Of a stretch of DNA of 64,000 nt, positions 17,991 to 25,216 are shown in pieces. Under the pieces are notes generated by a model, which saw nothing but the letters and a program-made list of their open reading frames with translations, did not search any database and had not been told where the DNA came from. Every line of letters begins with the position of its first letter. Position 1 is the first letter of the stretch. The DNA lies in the NCBI GenBank assembly GCA_003611805.1, contig RAYM01000013.1, positions 124,001 through 188,000 on the forward strand, written 5' to 3'. The position numbers were made by a program, and so were the translations under genes. Source of the DNA: a bacterium 1xD42-87. GTDB lineage: Bacteria > Bacillota > Clostridia > Lachnospirales > Lachnospiraceae.

Positions 17991-18836
17991 ATGGAACTGC
18001 TGGAAGTAAAAAACCTGTCTAAGCACTATAAGAGCTTTGACTTAAAAGATATCAGTTTTAACCTGCCGAAAGGCTATATTATGGGGTATGTGGGGGCGAA
18101 CGGCTCCGGAAAGACGACGACTTTGAATCTGATCACGGGCATTCTCAAAAGTACGGGTGGCGAGGTGCGGATCGACGGTCTGTCCCGGGAGGAAGGCGAG
18201 AAGGCTTACAAAGAGAAAATCGGCTATGTGGGGGACGAATCCTATTTCCCCGATCATTTTAGAGTCAAGCATATCCGCACTATATTGAAGGATTTTTATC
18301 CGTCCTTTTCCGCAGATAAATTCAACGGCTTTATCCGGGAATGGAATCTGCCTGAGAATAAGCTGATCAAAGACTTTTCCAGAGGAATGAAGGTGATGCT
18401 GATGTTTGCTTCGGTGTTTGCCAGAGATACGAAGCTGCTTGTGCTGGATGAGGCAACCAACGGTCTGGATCCGGTGATGCGGACGGAGATTCTGAAACTT
18501 TTGCAGGAGTATGTGATGGACGGGGAGCGGAGCGTGATTTTCTCCACACATATCTTAAGCGACCTGGAGCAGATTGCGGATTATATTTACTTTATTCACG
18601 GGGGCAGGACGGTGCTCTACGACGCGAAGGATGAGTTGATTGAAAACTTCCTTCTGGTAAAGGGCGAGACCGCAAACATTCCGCCCGCTCTTAAGAAAGA
18701 ACTGATTGGGCTGGAGGAAAATGCTTACGGTTTCGAGGCGGTTCTGCCAAGCGATAAGGCGGAATTGCTGGGGAGCGCGTTCCTCTTCGAGAAGCCGACC
18801 ATTGACCAGATTGTCATTCACTACATTAAAAACTAG
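17991..18836 (+). CDS. ABC transporter ATP-binding protein
   Basis: 281 residues. Walker A (GANGSGKTTT), Walker B (LLVLDEATNGLDPV) and the switch histidine (STHILSDLE) are intact. The signature motif is degenerate (FSRGMKVML in place of LSGGQ), which is frequent in YtrB-like ATPases. GGAG at 17981-17984 fits the ATG at 17991 best; the open frame extends upstream to 17925 without a better site. Pairs with the permease that starts 14 bases after its stop; controlled with the GntR gene. Confidence 0.92.
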   Translation: MELLEVKNLSKHYKSFDLKDISFNLPKGYIMGYVGANGSGKTTTLNLITGILKSTGGEVRIDGLSREEGEKAYKEKIGYVGDESYFPDHFRVKHIRTILKDFYPSFSADKFNGFIREWNLPENKLIKDFSRGMKVMLMFASVFARDTKLLVLDEATNGLDPVMRTEILKLLQEYVMDGERSVIFSTHILSDLEQIADYIYFIHGGRTVLYDAKDELIENFLLVKGETANIPPALKKELIGLEENAYGFEAVLPSDKAELLGSAFLFEKPTIDQIVIHYIKN

Positions 18837-18850
18837 GGAGGAGCAGTAAA

Positions 18851-19537
18851 ATGAGAGCGATACATTTTATGAAAATAGATTATGTGCTGACGAGGAAACA
18901 GATGTATTTCATACCGGTATTTTTTGTTCTGGCATGTGCTGTGGGCAGGGGCGTAACCGAAAGCGCATTGTCCCTGCTGGTGACGTGTTCCTATATGTTT
19001 TTTGTGGCTTCCATATTTTCGACGGCGCCTTTTGGATATTGTGTCGGGAAGAACAGGGGATTTCTGCTGCTGCTTCCGGCGACGGTGAAAGAGAGGGTGG
19101 CGGGGCGGTTCCTGTACGGGCTGTCCTTCATGGCTTTGCTGGGTGTTCTTTGTGCCGCCCTGTGGGGCGTATATGCGCTGATGGGGTACGAACTCCCGCT
19201 CTGGACAGCAGCGCTTGGTCTGTGCGAGCTGGCAGTCGGGATTCTGATGATGGCGTTAGAGTTTCTTTTCTTCTATCTCTTTGGGGAAGGCAAAGAAAAC
19301 TGGCAGCATCTGAGCAATATTGTACGGGTTGCGCCGGGGATGGCGATGTTTTTTGCCATGAGCTATTTGGTGGGCGAAATACAGGATATGACGCCTGCGG
19401 GCATGGGCGTTGATCTGGAAGCGTTTGCTGGAAAGTTTATGCAGGCGGGCGTGGTGGCAATTGTGGCCTCGCTGCTTCTGACGGCAGCGGCAGCGGCAGT
19501 CTGCATGAAGGTGATTAAGAAGCGGGACTATGCATAA
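18851..19537 (+). CDS. ABC-2 type membrane permease
   Basis: 228 residues with about six hydrophobic helices and no other domain. It is the membrane partner of the preceding ATPase. The sequence near residues 60-80 (KNRGFLLLLPATVKERVAGR) matches the cytoplasmic loop of small ABC-2 permeases found beside YtrA regulators. Substrate unknown; export of peptides or envelope-active agents is usual for the family. GGGAGGAG precedes the ATG. Confidence 0.85.
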   Translation: MRAIHFMKIDYVLTRKQMYFIPVFFVLACAVGRGVTESALSLLVTCSYMFFVASIFSTAPFGYCVGKNRGFLLLLPATVKERVAGRFLYGLSFMALLGVLCAALWGVYALMGYELPLWTAALGLCELAVGILMMALEFLFFYLFGEGKENWQHLSNIVRVAPGMAMFFAMSYLVGEIQDMTPAGMGVDLEAFAGKFMQAGVVAIVASLLLTAAAAAVCMKVIKKRDYA

Positions 19538-19694
19538 ATCACAATAGGGTCAGCAAAGACAGGAAAAATACGGTAAATAGAAAAATCTTTCTTCATCCGC
19601 TTGCAAATCACTGTAGAATACTGTAAAATAGTGACGTTATCGACTGACAGTTATGTGGTTGGAGTTAAGTTATCAAGTGTGAAGGAGAGAAATC

Positions 19695-20165
19695 ATGGAA
19701 AGAGTTTGGACTGTAACAGACAGCATGGGCAACCTGCATCAGATTATGTTTAAGAAGGGGTTTGGAGGCGCGAAATGTATCGTTGATGGAGATACATACA
19801 AGATGAAGTCGAAAAACTGGGTGGTTTGGATGGCGGATCACCAGATCAGCATTCCCGGCGCGGAGTGTAATCTGGTGGTGGTTGGAAACAAGATTCGCCT
19901 TGCGGTGAATGGCACTTATCTGGAGGATGGCACGCCTTACGAGCCGATCAGAAATATTCCCACATGGATTAATGTTTTGACTCTGCTGAATTTCGTTTTC
20001 GGCTGGTTTATGTTTGGCCTTATTGGATTTTTAGTAACATTTCTGTTGGACCTGCTGACCTATAAGCTGTGCCTGAGTAAAAAGATTACACCGGCTATGA
20101 TAATCCAGATAGCAATGTTAGTAGTTATGCTGGTGCTTACGGTTGCCGTTTTTGCTTTGGCATAA
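19695..20165 (+). CDS. membrane protein with N-terminal beta-sandwich-like domain
   Basis: 156 residues. The first 90 are soluble and strand-rich (WTVTDSMGNLHQIMF ... KCIVDGDTYKMKS ... NKIRLAVNGTYLEDG); the pattern is reminiscent of FAIM-like beta-sandwich domains, but that is only pattern matching. Two to three membrane helices follow (INVLTLLNFVFGWFMFG; IIQIAMLVVMLVLTVAVFAL). GAAGGAGAG precedes the ATG. It is 21 bases ahead of a DUF4190 protein and probably shares its transcript. Function unknown. Confidence 0.7.
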   Translation: MERVWTVTDSMGNLHQIMFKKGFGGAKCIVDGDTYKMKSKNWVVWMADHQISIPGAECNLVVVGNKIRLAVNGTYLEDGTPYEPIRNIPTWINVLTLLNFVFGWFMFGLIGFLVTFLLDLLTYKLCLSKKITPAMIIQIAMLVVMLVLTVAVFALA

Positions 20166-20186
20166 GAATAGGAAAGGGGCGGAACG

Positions 20187-20693
20187 ATGGACGAGAATAC
20201 AAACTACGGATATAACGATGGGTCTTACAATAATCAGGGAGCGGACGGCGGACAGCAGTATGGTCAGAACGAGCAGCCTTTTGCGAGTGCGGCGCAGAAC
20301 GGTCAGCCCTACGCAAACGGACAGCAGTATGGTCAGAATGCATACGGTCAGGCGCCTCAGTATAATCAGGTGCCCTACGGCGCACAGCAGCAGTATAACC
20401 AGCAGAGTTTCGGGCAGCCGGTGAAGGCGGTCGTATATGACGCCGTGCCGGACAAAATCCACGGAACATCTGTGGCGTCGCTTGTGTGCGGTATTCTTGG
20501 ACTGGTATTTTTCTGGATTCCCGTTATAGATATCGGCTTATGCCTTGCGGGTCTGATTTGCGGTATTGTTGCCCTCGTCAAGGGATTTGGCGGCAAGGGT
20601 CTTGCGATTACAGGTCTGATTCTTTCTGTACTTGCAAGTATTCTGACGCTGATCTTTTTATATTTCTTTGCGTTGGGAATGATGTTGATGTAA
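20187..20693 (+). CDS. DUF4190-type membrane protein with Gln/Asn/Tyr-rich N terminus
   Basis: 168 residues. Residues 1-85 are low complexity with repeated QQYGQN-type units, so likely disordered. The C-terminal part has two membrane helices separated by a short GFGGKGLA loop, matching the DUF4190 pattern (GLVFFWIPVIDIGLCLAGLI, then GLAITGLILSV). The role of such proteins is unknown. AAGGGGCGG precedes the ATG, and a terminator follows at 20726. Confidence 0.8.
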   Translation: MDENTNYGYNDGSYNNQGADGGQQYGQNEQPFASAAQNGQPYANGQQYGQNAYGQAPQYNQVPYGAQQQYNQQSFGQPVKAVVYDAVPDKIHGTSVASLVCGILGLVFFWIPVIDIGLCLAGLICGIVALVKGFGGKGLAITGLILSVLASILTLIFLYFFALGMMLM

Positions 20694-20725
20694 GCGGCGT
20701 GGACTTATATAAATTATGGTATGCG

Positions 20726-20753
20726 AGGAACCCTGTTAACTGGGGTTCCTTTT
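20726..20753 (+). terminator. rho-independent terminator
   Basis: Stem AGGAACCC/GGGTTCCT with a 9-base loop followed by TTT. It ends the 19.7-20.7 kb transcript. Confidence 0.75.
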
Positions 20754-20785
20754 CTGTTTGTGCAGTACTTTGGCGCTGCTCCCTT

Positions 20786-20941
20786 TTAATCCTGTAAACT
20801 TTCTGTAATTCTACTCAGAATTTTTTCTGCTTTTTTCTTTGCTCTTTCGGGTTCATCATTATCAAGATATTCCAGAATTTCTTTCCAGTCATCACGTTGT
20901 CTTCTTAAGTCATCTTTATACTGTAAATCAGTAGTCGGCAT
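20786..20941 (-). CDS. 51-residue charged helical protein
   Basis: A complete small gene on the minus strand, MPTTDLQYKDDLRRQR at its start and KILSRITESLQD at its end. It is dense in K, R, E and D with regularly spaced hydrophobic residues, so one or two amphipathic helices are likely. Support: an AGGTGA site 5 bases before the ATG, and a very good promoter (see 20987-21015). Its AT-rich codon use differs from its neighbours. It is divergent from an ECF sigma factor. Size and charge resemble antitoxins or regulator-binding micro-proteins, but no family is recognised. Confidence 0.65.
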   Translation of the reverse strand: MPTTDLQYKDDLRRQRDDWKEILEYLDNDEPERAKKKAEKILSRITESLQD

Positions 20942-20986
20942 GAAATCACCTACTTTCTGTATGGCTGTATTTGTAGTTACAACTTT

Positions 20987-21015
20987 ATTATAATGGATTA
21001 GGGAAAATGTGTAAA
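20987..21015 (-). promoter_or_regulatory. sigma-A promoter of the 51-residue ORF
   Basis: On the minus strand, TTTACA (21015-21010), a 17-base spacer and TATAAT (20992-20987). The start codon lies about 46 bases downstream of the -10 box. Confidence 0.7.
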
Positions 21016-21095
21016 GTCTGTCTGAAATGAAACTTTTTGACTTCCTGAATCGTATTGTATATAGGACAGCAAAAAGAAGTATGTTAAGATATAGA

Positions 21096-21107
21096 CATCT
21101 ATAGATG
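21096..21107. promoter_or_regulatory. 12-bp perfect palindrome ahead of the ECF sigma gene
   Basis: CATCTATAGATG reads the same on both strands and lies 29 bases before the sigma-factor ATG, downstream of a TTGACT / TATAGG promoter pair (21037 and 21060). It is a candidate operator. Confidence 0.4.
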
Positions 21108-21135
21108 ACAGACTGACAGAAGGACGCATGAGGGG

Positions 21136-21624
21136 ATGGAGCAGAAGTGGGGCTTTTTGGTGGAAGAGTACCGTGCCATGCTGTATCGGATTGCCTTTTC
21201 CAATATGAAGAATCGCGCTGACGCCGAGGATGCGGTGCAGGAAGCGTTTCTGCGCTACATGAAGGAGGAGAAGCCGATTCAGAACAAAGAACACGAGAAG
21301 GCGTGGCTGATACGGACCACCATTCATATTTGTCTGGATATTTTAAAGAGCGGCTGGTACCAGAAGACCGTGCCGTGGAACGAGTCTTTTGAAAACGCGG
21401 CGAAACATATTTATCTGCCTTATCAGGTCAGGGATGACGAGACGCTTGAGGCGGTGCTGCGGCTGCCTGTACATTACAGGAACCCGATTTACCTTTTTTA
21501 TTACGAGGATTACACGATCCATGAGATCGCGGTAATTCTCAATGAAAAAGAGGGGACGATCAAGACAAGGCTGCGCAGGGGCAGGGAGGAAGTAAAGAAA
21601 ATTCTGACGGAAGGGAGGCCGTAG
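21136..21624 (+). CDS. ECF-type RNA polymerase sigma factor
   Basis: 162 residues with sigma region 2 (YRIAFSNMKNRADAEDAVQEAFLRY) and region 4 (LPVHYRNPIYLFYYEDYTIHEIA, then GTIKTRLRRGREEVKKIL). No anti-sigma factor with a membrane helix follows; instead two soluble proteins of unknown function do. Regulation may thus be by transcription or by one of those partners. The stop is 3 bases before the next start, so the genes are translationally linked. Confidence 0.92.
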   Translation: MEQKWGFLVEEYRAMLYRIAFSNMKNRADAEDAVQEAFLRYMKEEKPIQNKEHEKAWLIRTTIHICLDILKSGWYQKTVPWNESFENAAKHIYLPYQVRDDETLEAVLRLPVHYRNPIYLFYYEDYTIHEIAVILNEKEGTIKTRLRRGREEVKKILTEGRP

Positions 21625-21627
21625 AAC

Positions 21628-22140
21628 ATGGGAATACAGGAGGTACAGAATCAGAGCCAGGCGCCGGCATATCAGAAAAAGAAGAAAGCCGGACGCGCGG
21701 AGGGATTTCAGGAGAGCTTTTTACAGAATCTGAAAAACCGGGATCGGGCAAAGCAAGCCGACACAGCCGTGGAGACGGAAGCGAAACAGGCTGTTGCAGA
21801 TACGCAGACCGAAGTGAAAACGAAGGTTGACAAGGTAGGCATGGGGAGGATTGGCACTGCGCCGGGCATCCGTGTGAACGCCGCCGCGATGCAGAAAACC
21901 CTACAGGCTGTGGAGGTGAGACATATGAGCTATGAGGAGAGCGATCATGTGAGGATTGCCGTTACGGAAGGCTATACGCTGAAAGGAAAGCGTGAGGAGG
22001 GCGAGGAAGCCCGCGTTTACGTGGAAGCGAAGTACGAGGACGGCAGAGTGGAGGCATATCAGGTAGATATGGCGAAAGTGACGGGACAGACGGCGCATGT
22101 GATTGAGCAGTTTGCGCTGGAGACCATGCAGGAGGCATGA
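21628..22140 (+). CDS. soluble protein of unknown function, linked to an ECF sigma factor
   Basis: 170 residues, no membrane segment. Residues 1-75 are hydrophilic and probably disordered (repeats of KAGRAE, KQADTAVETEAKQAV). Residues 80-170 look folded and acidic (HVRIAVTEGYTLKGKREE, YVEAKYEDGRVEAYQVD). GGGAGG is 8 bases before the ATG. No family recognised. Position directly after a sigma factor makes it a candidate regulator of that sigma factor. Confidence 0.7.
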   Translation: MGIQEVQNQSQAPAYQKKKKAGRAEGFQESFLQNLKNRDRAKQADTAVETEAKQAVADTQTEVKTKVDKVGMGRIGTAPGIRVNAAAMQKTLQAVEVRHMSYEESDHVRIAVTEGYTLKGKREEGEEARVYVEAKYEDGRVEAYQVDMAKVTGQTAHVIEQFALETMQEA

Positions 22141-22227
22141 CAGTATTTTCATTGAGGGATATGCGGCGGTGCGCTGCCAGCCGCAAACTTGGGCAAAATG
22201 TAAAGGCGGCGCAGAAAAGAGGAACGT

Positions 22228-22908
22228 ATGATTCATAATGATGCCTATATGGGACAAAGAATGCTTACAGGGTATAAAACAAAAAATACATCGTACAATC
22301 CGGCGGAAGCTTTAGCGAAGCAGATACGGTCGGCGGATAAACTGAAGATGACAAAGATGGAGGGGGAGGTTGACCCGGACAGCTTTGCCGCCAAACTGAG
22401 GCGTGCCGACGAGTACGCGGCGTCGGGGGAGCATCACATGGCGGACGATTCGATTGCCATTGTGCTGCGGCAGATGGATGAACCGACGGCTGGCAACCCG
22501 GTGACGACGGATTTCTGGCATAACGGCGCGCACGTTTCCGTCTGTAAGGACGTTTTGTATGGGAACACCATCACCATCGGCGGCAGCTCGAACCCGGACT
22601 GGATTTATGTGGATACTTCCGTGGGAGCGGTTAAAATAGATCTCAACGATATGACCAGCCTGATGAAGTGTCTGGATCTGTTTTCACCTGAGGATATCAA
22701 CGCCATTCTCCGGAAAATTCAGGAGGTAAAGCAGAGCAAAGAGGCTTTAAGCCAGATTGACAGGATGCAGGACGAACTGGTGAAAAACGGAAGGGATAAG
22801 GAGAAGAATGACGGCGGAGAGCAGTCGGTGGGCGAAGCTGTGGGTGTTGTCAGTGCGGATGAAATGCGTAATATCGAGGAAAAACGGGAGAAGAACTTTA
22901 TCGGGTGA
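22228..22908 (+). CDS. soluble protein of unknown function
   Basis: 226 residues, no signal peptide or membrane helix. The central part (about 85-160) has strand-rich text (VSVCKDVLYGNTITIGGSSN, DWIYVDTSVGAVKIDLND) and the C-terminal 60 residues are a charged helical tail ending EEKREKNFIG. It follows the 21.6 kb gene after 87 bases that include a small GCGGC/GCCGC hairpin. AGAGGAACGT precedes the ATG. Not recognised; probably in the sigma-factor transcript. Confidence 0.65.
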   Translation: MIHNDAYMGQRMLTGYKTKNTSYNPAEALAKQIRSADKLKMTKMEGEVDPDSFAAKLRRADEYAASGEHHMADDSIAIVLRQMDEPTAGNPVTTDFWHNGAHVSVCKDVLYGNTITIGGSSNPDWIYVDTSVGAVKIDLNDMTSLMKCLDLFSPEDINAILRKIQEVKQSKEALSQIDRMQDELVKNGRDKEKNDGGEQSVGEAVGVVSADEMRNIEEKREKNFIG

Positions 22909-22988
22909 TCCACTTGCTTCCATCAGGAGAACGGTGATATAATGAATCATGTCTGCCGAAGACAAAACCTGAAAAGGAAGGATACCAG

Positions 22989-23168
22989 ATGCAGTTTAAT
23001 TCGATTGATTTTATGTTGTTTTTTCCCATAGTAGCATTATTATATTTTGTAATGCCCAAAAAGTTGAAAACGGTATGGCTGCTGCTTTCCAGTTACTATT
23101 TTTATATGAGCTGGAATGCAGATATGTTCGGGATCGATGCGGACAACGGATACGCCATTGTCCGATAG
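22989..23168 (+). pseudogene. truncated MBOAT-family acyltransferase (AlgI-like), N terminus only
   Basis: After an AAGGAAGG site, the frame encodes 59 residues. MQFNSIDFMLFFPIVALLYF, then KKLKTVWLLLSSYYFYMSWN, is the highly conserved start of MBOAT O-acyltransferases that pair with DltB/AlgI pathways. Similarity stops after YMSWNA, and a TAG ends the frame at 23166. Intact members are about 450-500 residues. The sequence after about 23120 is non-coding and leads into the promoter region of the next gene, so most of the gene was deleted. Confidence 0.75.
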
Positions 23169-23282
23169 TGCGTAAATGGGAAAAACCGATACGGGCGCTG
23201 CATTCGTCTGTCATATGTGTTATACTAGGGCAAAAGGAATATAAAACACGTGTCCTACGAAAAAGGAGATACAGACAGAACA

Positions 23283-24122
23283 ATGCAGAAAAAAATAGCG
23301 GTGATTAACGATATTGCGGGATACGGAAGATGCGCCATGACGGTGCTTCTTCCGATTATTTCTTATATGGGCGTGCAGGCATGTCCTTTGCCGACTTCCA
23401 TCTTTTCGAGCAACACGGCTTTTCCGGATTTCTATATGGACGACTATACGGACCGTATGGAGAAATACATCGAAAGCTGGAAAAAGATCGGGCTGCAGAA
23501 TCAGTTTGACGGGATTGCCACGGGGTATCTCGGTTCTGTCAGGCAGATAGAGATTGTGAGACGGTTTGTCAAAGAGTTTTCGCGGGAGGAAACGCTGGTG
23601 ATTGTAGATCCTGTGATGGGCGATCACGGCAGATTATACTCTGCCTATACGGTAGAGTTATGTACAGAACTGAGAAAACTGGTAGCCCTAGCTGATATTA
23701 TCACGCCGAATCTGACGGAAGGATGCCATCTTGCGGATATACCCTACAAAGAGAAAGGGTGGAAGAAAAAGGAGCTTTTCACCATGGCGGCGCAGCTTTC
23801 GGAGATGGGACCGTCCCATGTTGTCATAACGGGAATTCCTCAGGGGGAATATATCGCGAACTACGTGTATGTGAAAACAGAGTCAGGCCCGGCGGCGCGG
23901 TTGATCCGTGTCCACAGGGCAGGCGAGGAACGCTGCAGTACGGGGGATGTGTTTTCCGCGATTATCGCGGCGGACGCGTTAAATGATGTGCCCTTTGACA
24001 GGTCCGTCAGGAAGGCGTCCCGCTTTGTGAAACAGTGCATTGAGAAAGCACTGGAACTTGGGACGCCGCCGGCGGAAGGGGTACCCTATGAGGCGGTGCT
24101 GCACCGCCTGAAAAGGGGATAG
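23283..24122 (+). CDS. pyridoxal/pyridoxamine kinase family protein (PfkB/ribokinase-like)
   Basis: 279 residues. The PdxK/PdxY pattern is clear: INDIAGYGRCAM at the start, PLPTSIFSSNTAF, DPVMGDHGRLY for the anion hole and phosphate, ITPNLTEG, and STGDVFSAII with the catalytic Asp. It phosphorylates B6 vitamers for salvage to pyridoxal 5'-phosphate. ATG at 23283 is preferred by similarity to the family start; the open frame extends to a GTG at 23250, and AAAAAGGAG lies 14 bases upstream of 23283, a loose spacing. Convergent with the MerR gene. Confidence 0.88.
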   Translation: MQKKIAVINDIAGYGRCAMTVLLPIISYMGVQACPLPTSIFSSNTAFPDFYMDDYTDRMEKYIESWKKIGLQNQFDGIATGYLGSVRQIEIVRRFVKEFSREETLVIVDPVMGDHGRLYSAYTVELCTELRKLVALADIITPNLTEGCHLADIPYKEKGWKKKELFTMAAQLSEMGPSHVVITGIPQGEYIANYVYVKTESGPAARLIRVHRAGEERCSTGDVFSAIIAADALNDVPFDRSVRKASRFVKQCIEKALELGTPPAEGVPYEAVLHRLKRG

Positions 24123-24130
24123 GATACAGC

Positions 24131-24170
24131 GCAGTGCGTGGCACTCGAAAAGTCTGCAGCCACGCACTGC
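24131..24170. terminator. 12-bp perfect hairpin between convergent genes
   Basis: GCAGTGCGTGGC and GCCACGCACTGC (24131-24142 and 24159-24170) form a perfect stem that fills the 48-base gap between the pyridoxal-kinase-like gene and the MerR gene. No T-tract follows on either strand, so it is at best an atypical terminator or an mRNA 3' end protector. Confidence 0.5.
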
Positions 24171-25001
24171 TCAACTGGACAACAGATATTCCAGTTCAAA
24201 CGGATAGCCGTCTTTTTTGTTTTCTTCGGATAGCGTGTCGGTTTCGATGACGCAGAAATCGTCGCTCCTGATTACTTCTTTCATTTCCTCACGGATGGTT
24301 TCAATGTCTGTCACATGGGTAGAGATTCTGCGGCAGGCGAAATCGCCCTTGCTGATGGTGCGGACAGTCTGTTCGGATTCCGTCGCGGGCGGCGCGTCCC
24401 CTGTGATTGTGAGGAACATGTGCCGCTGGTATTTGCCGTCGCGGTACTCGTGCAGCACGCCGGAAGGATATGCCACCACCGTTCCGAGCTGCTGTGCGGT
24501 GACGAACAGTTTCAGGATATGCTGTCCGTAATATTTCGGGACATCCATCTCTTCCAAAGGCACCGTCAGCATTCTGCGGGTCACAATCTCGTTGTGGTAG
24601 AAACCTTCGGGCAGCAGGATGCCGCTTTTGCTTTCGGGGATTTTGGCGAGACCTGTCACCGGGCTTGCCATATTCTGTAAGGTTTCCTGCAAGGTGGCAA
24701 GGCAGTTGTGGATATCCAGAATTTTCTGTTCCGCCAGAATCTTGCCGTCGTAGAGAAGCTTCTGCAGATTGATGGAAGCGCCCTCCACATAGTTGTTCAG
24801 ATCCTTTAAAGGGATGCCCAGCCTGATGCAGACCGTGATCGCATCAAGAAGATAGAGCTGGTCTTTTGTATAGTAACGGTAGTTTGTCTCCGTGTTCACG
24901 AAAGCCGGCTTGAGAATGCCGATCTGGTCATAGTAACGCAGAGATTTGATGCTCACGTTCTTTAACTTAGATACCTTTCCGATAGACATGTACTGACTCA
25001 T
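24171..25001 (-). CDS. MerR-family transcriptional regulator with GyrI-like effector domain
   Basis: 276 residues: winged helix with MerR signature (SIGKVSKLKNVSIKSLRYYDQIGIL, split here by position 5-30), a dimerisation helix (about 75-115), then a GyrI/BmrR-type ligand domain of about 155 residues. Such regulators sense small hydrophobic or cationic molecules and twist promoters to activate them. No obvious exporter gene is adjacent. A TACCC-N2-GGGTA dyad overlaps its promoter region. Confidence 0.88.
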   Translation of the reverse strand: MSQYMSIGKVSKLKNVSIKSLRYYDQIGILKPAFVNTETNYRYYTKDQLYLLDAITVCIRLGIPLKDLNNYVEGASINLQKLLYDGKILAEQKILDIHNCLATLQETLQNMASPVTGLAKIPESKSGILLPEGFYHNEIVTRRMLTVPLEEMDVPKYYGQHILKLFVTAQQLGTVVAYPSGVLHEYRDGKYQRHMFLTITGDAPPATESEQTVRTISKGDFACRRISTHVTDIETIREEMKEVIRSDDFCVIETDTLSEENKKDGYPFELEYLLSS

Positions 25002-25068
25002 AGCTTGTTTCCTAAAATCCTTTTTTCCACTATTTCTATTTGCTTTAAACTGATTTATCCCTAAACTA

Positions 25069-25080
25069 TACCCGTGGGTA
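25069..25080 (-). promoter_or_regulatory. candidate MerR operator
   Basis: TACCC and GGGTA arms separated by two bases lie next to a minus-strand TATAGT (25070-25065), about 65 bases before the MerR start codon. A dyad at the -10/spacer border is where MerR proteins bind. No strong -35 box is present. Confidence 0.4.
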
Positions 25081-25150
25081 AGAGTTGGTAAGACTTATTT
25101 TGTCACAAAATTTTCTGGAAGACAAGACTTTTTTGAAAACTAGTGGTCAT

Positions 25151-25188
25151 AAAAAATCCGCATACAAGATGATGTATGCGGATTTTTT
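25151..25188. terminator. bidirectional terminator of the cellobiose phosphorylase gene
   Basis: An A6 tract, a perfect stem ATCCGCATAC/GTATGCGGAT with an 8-base loop and a T6 tract. It lies 29 bases after the minus-strand stop of the phosphorylase and works in both orientations. Confidence 0.88.
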
Positions 25189-25216
25189 AAACCGTATATA
25201 TTTAGATGAAATGATA

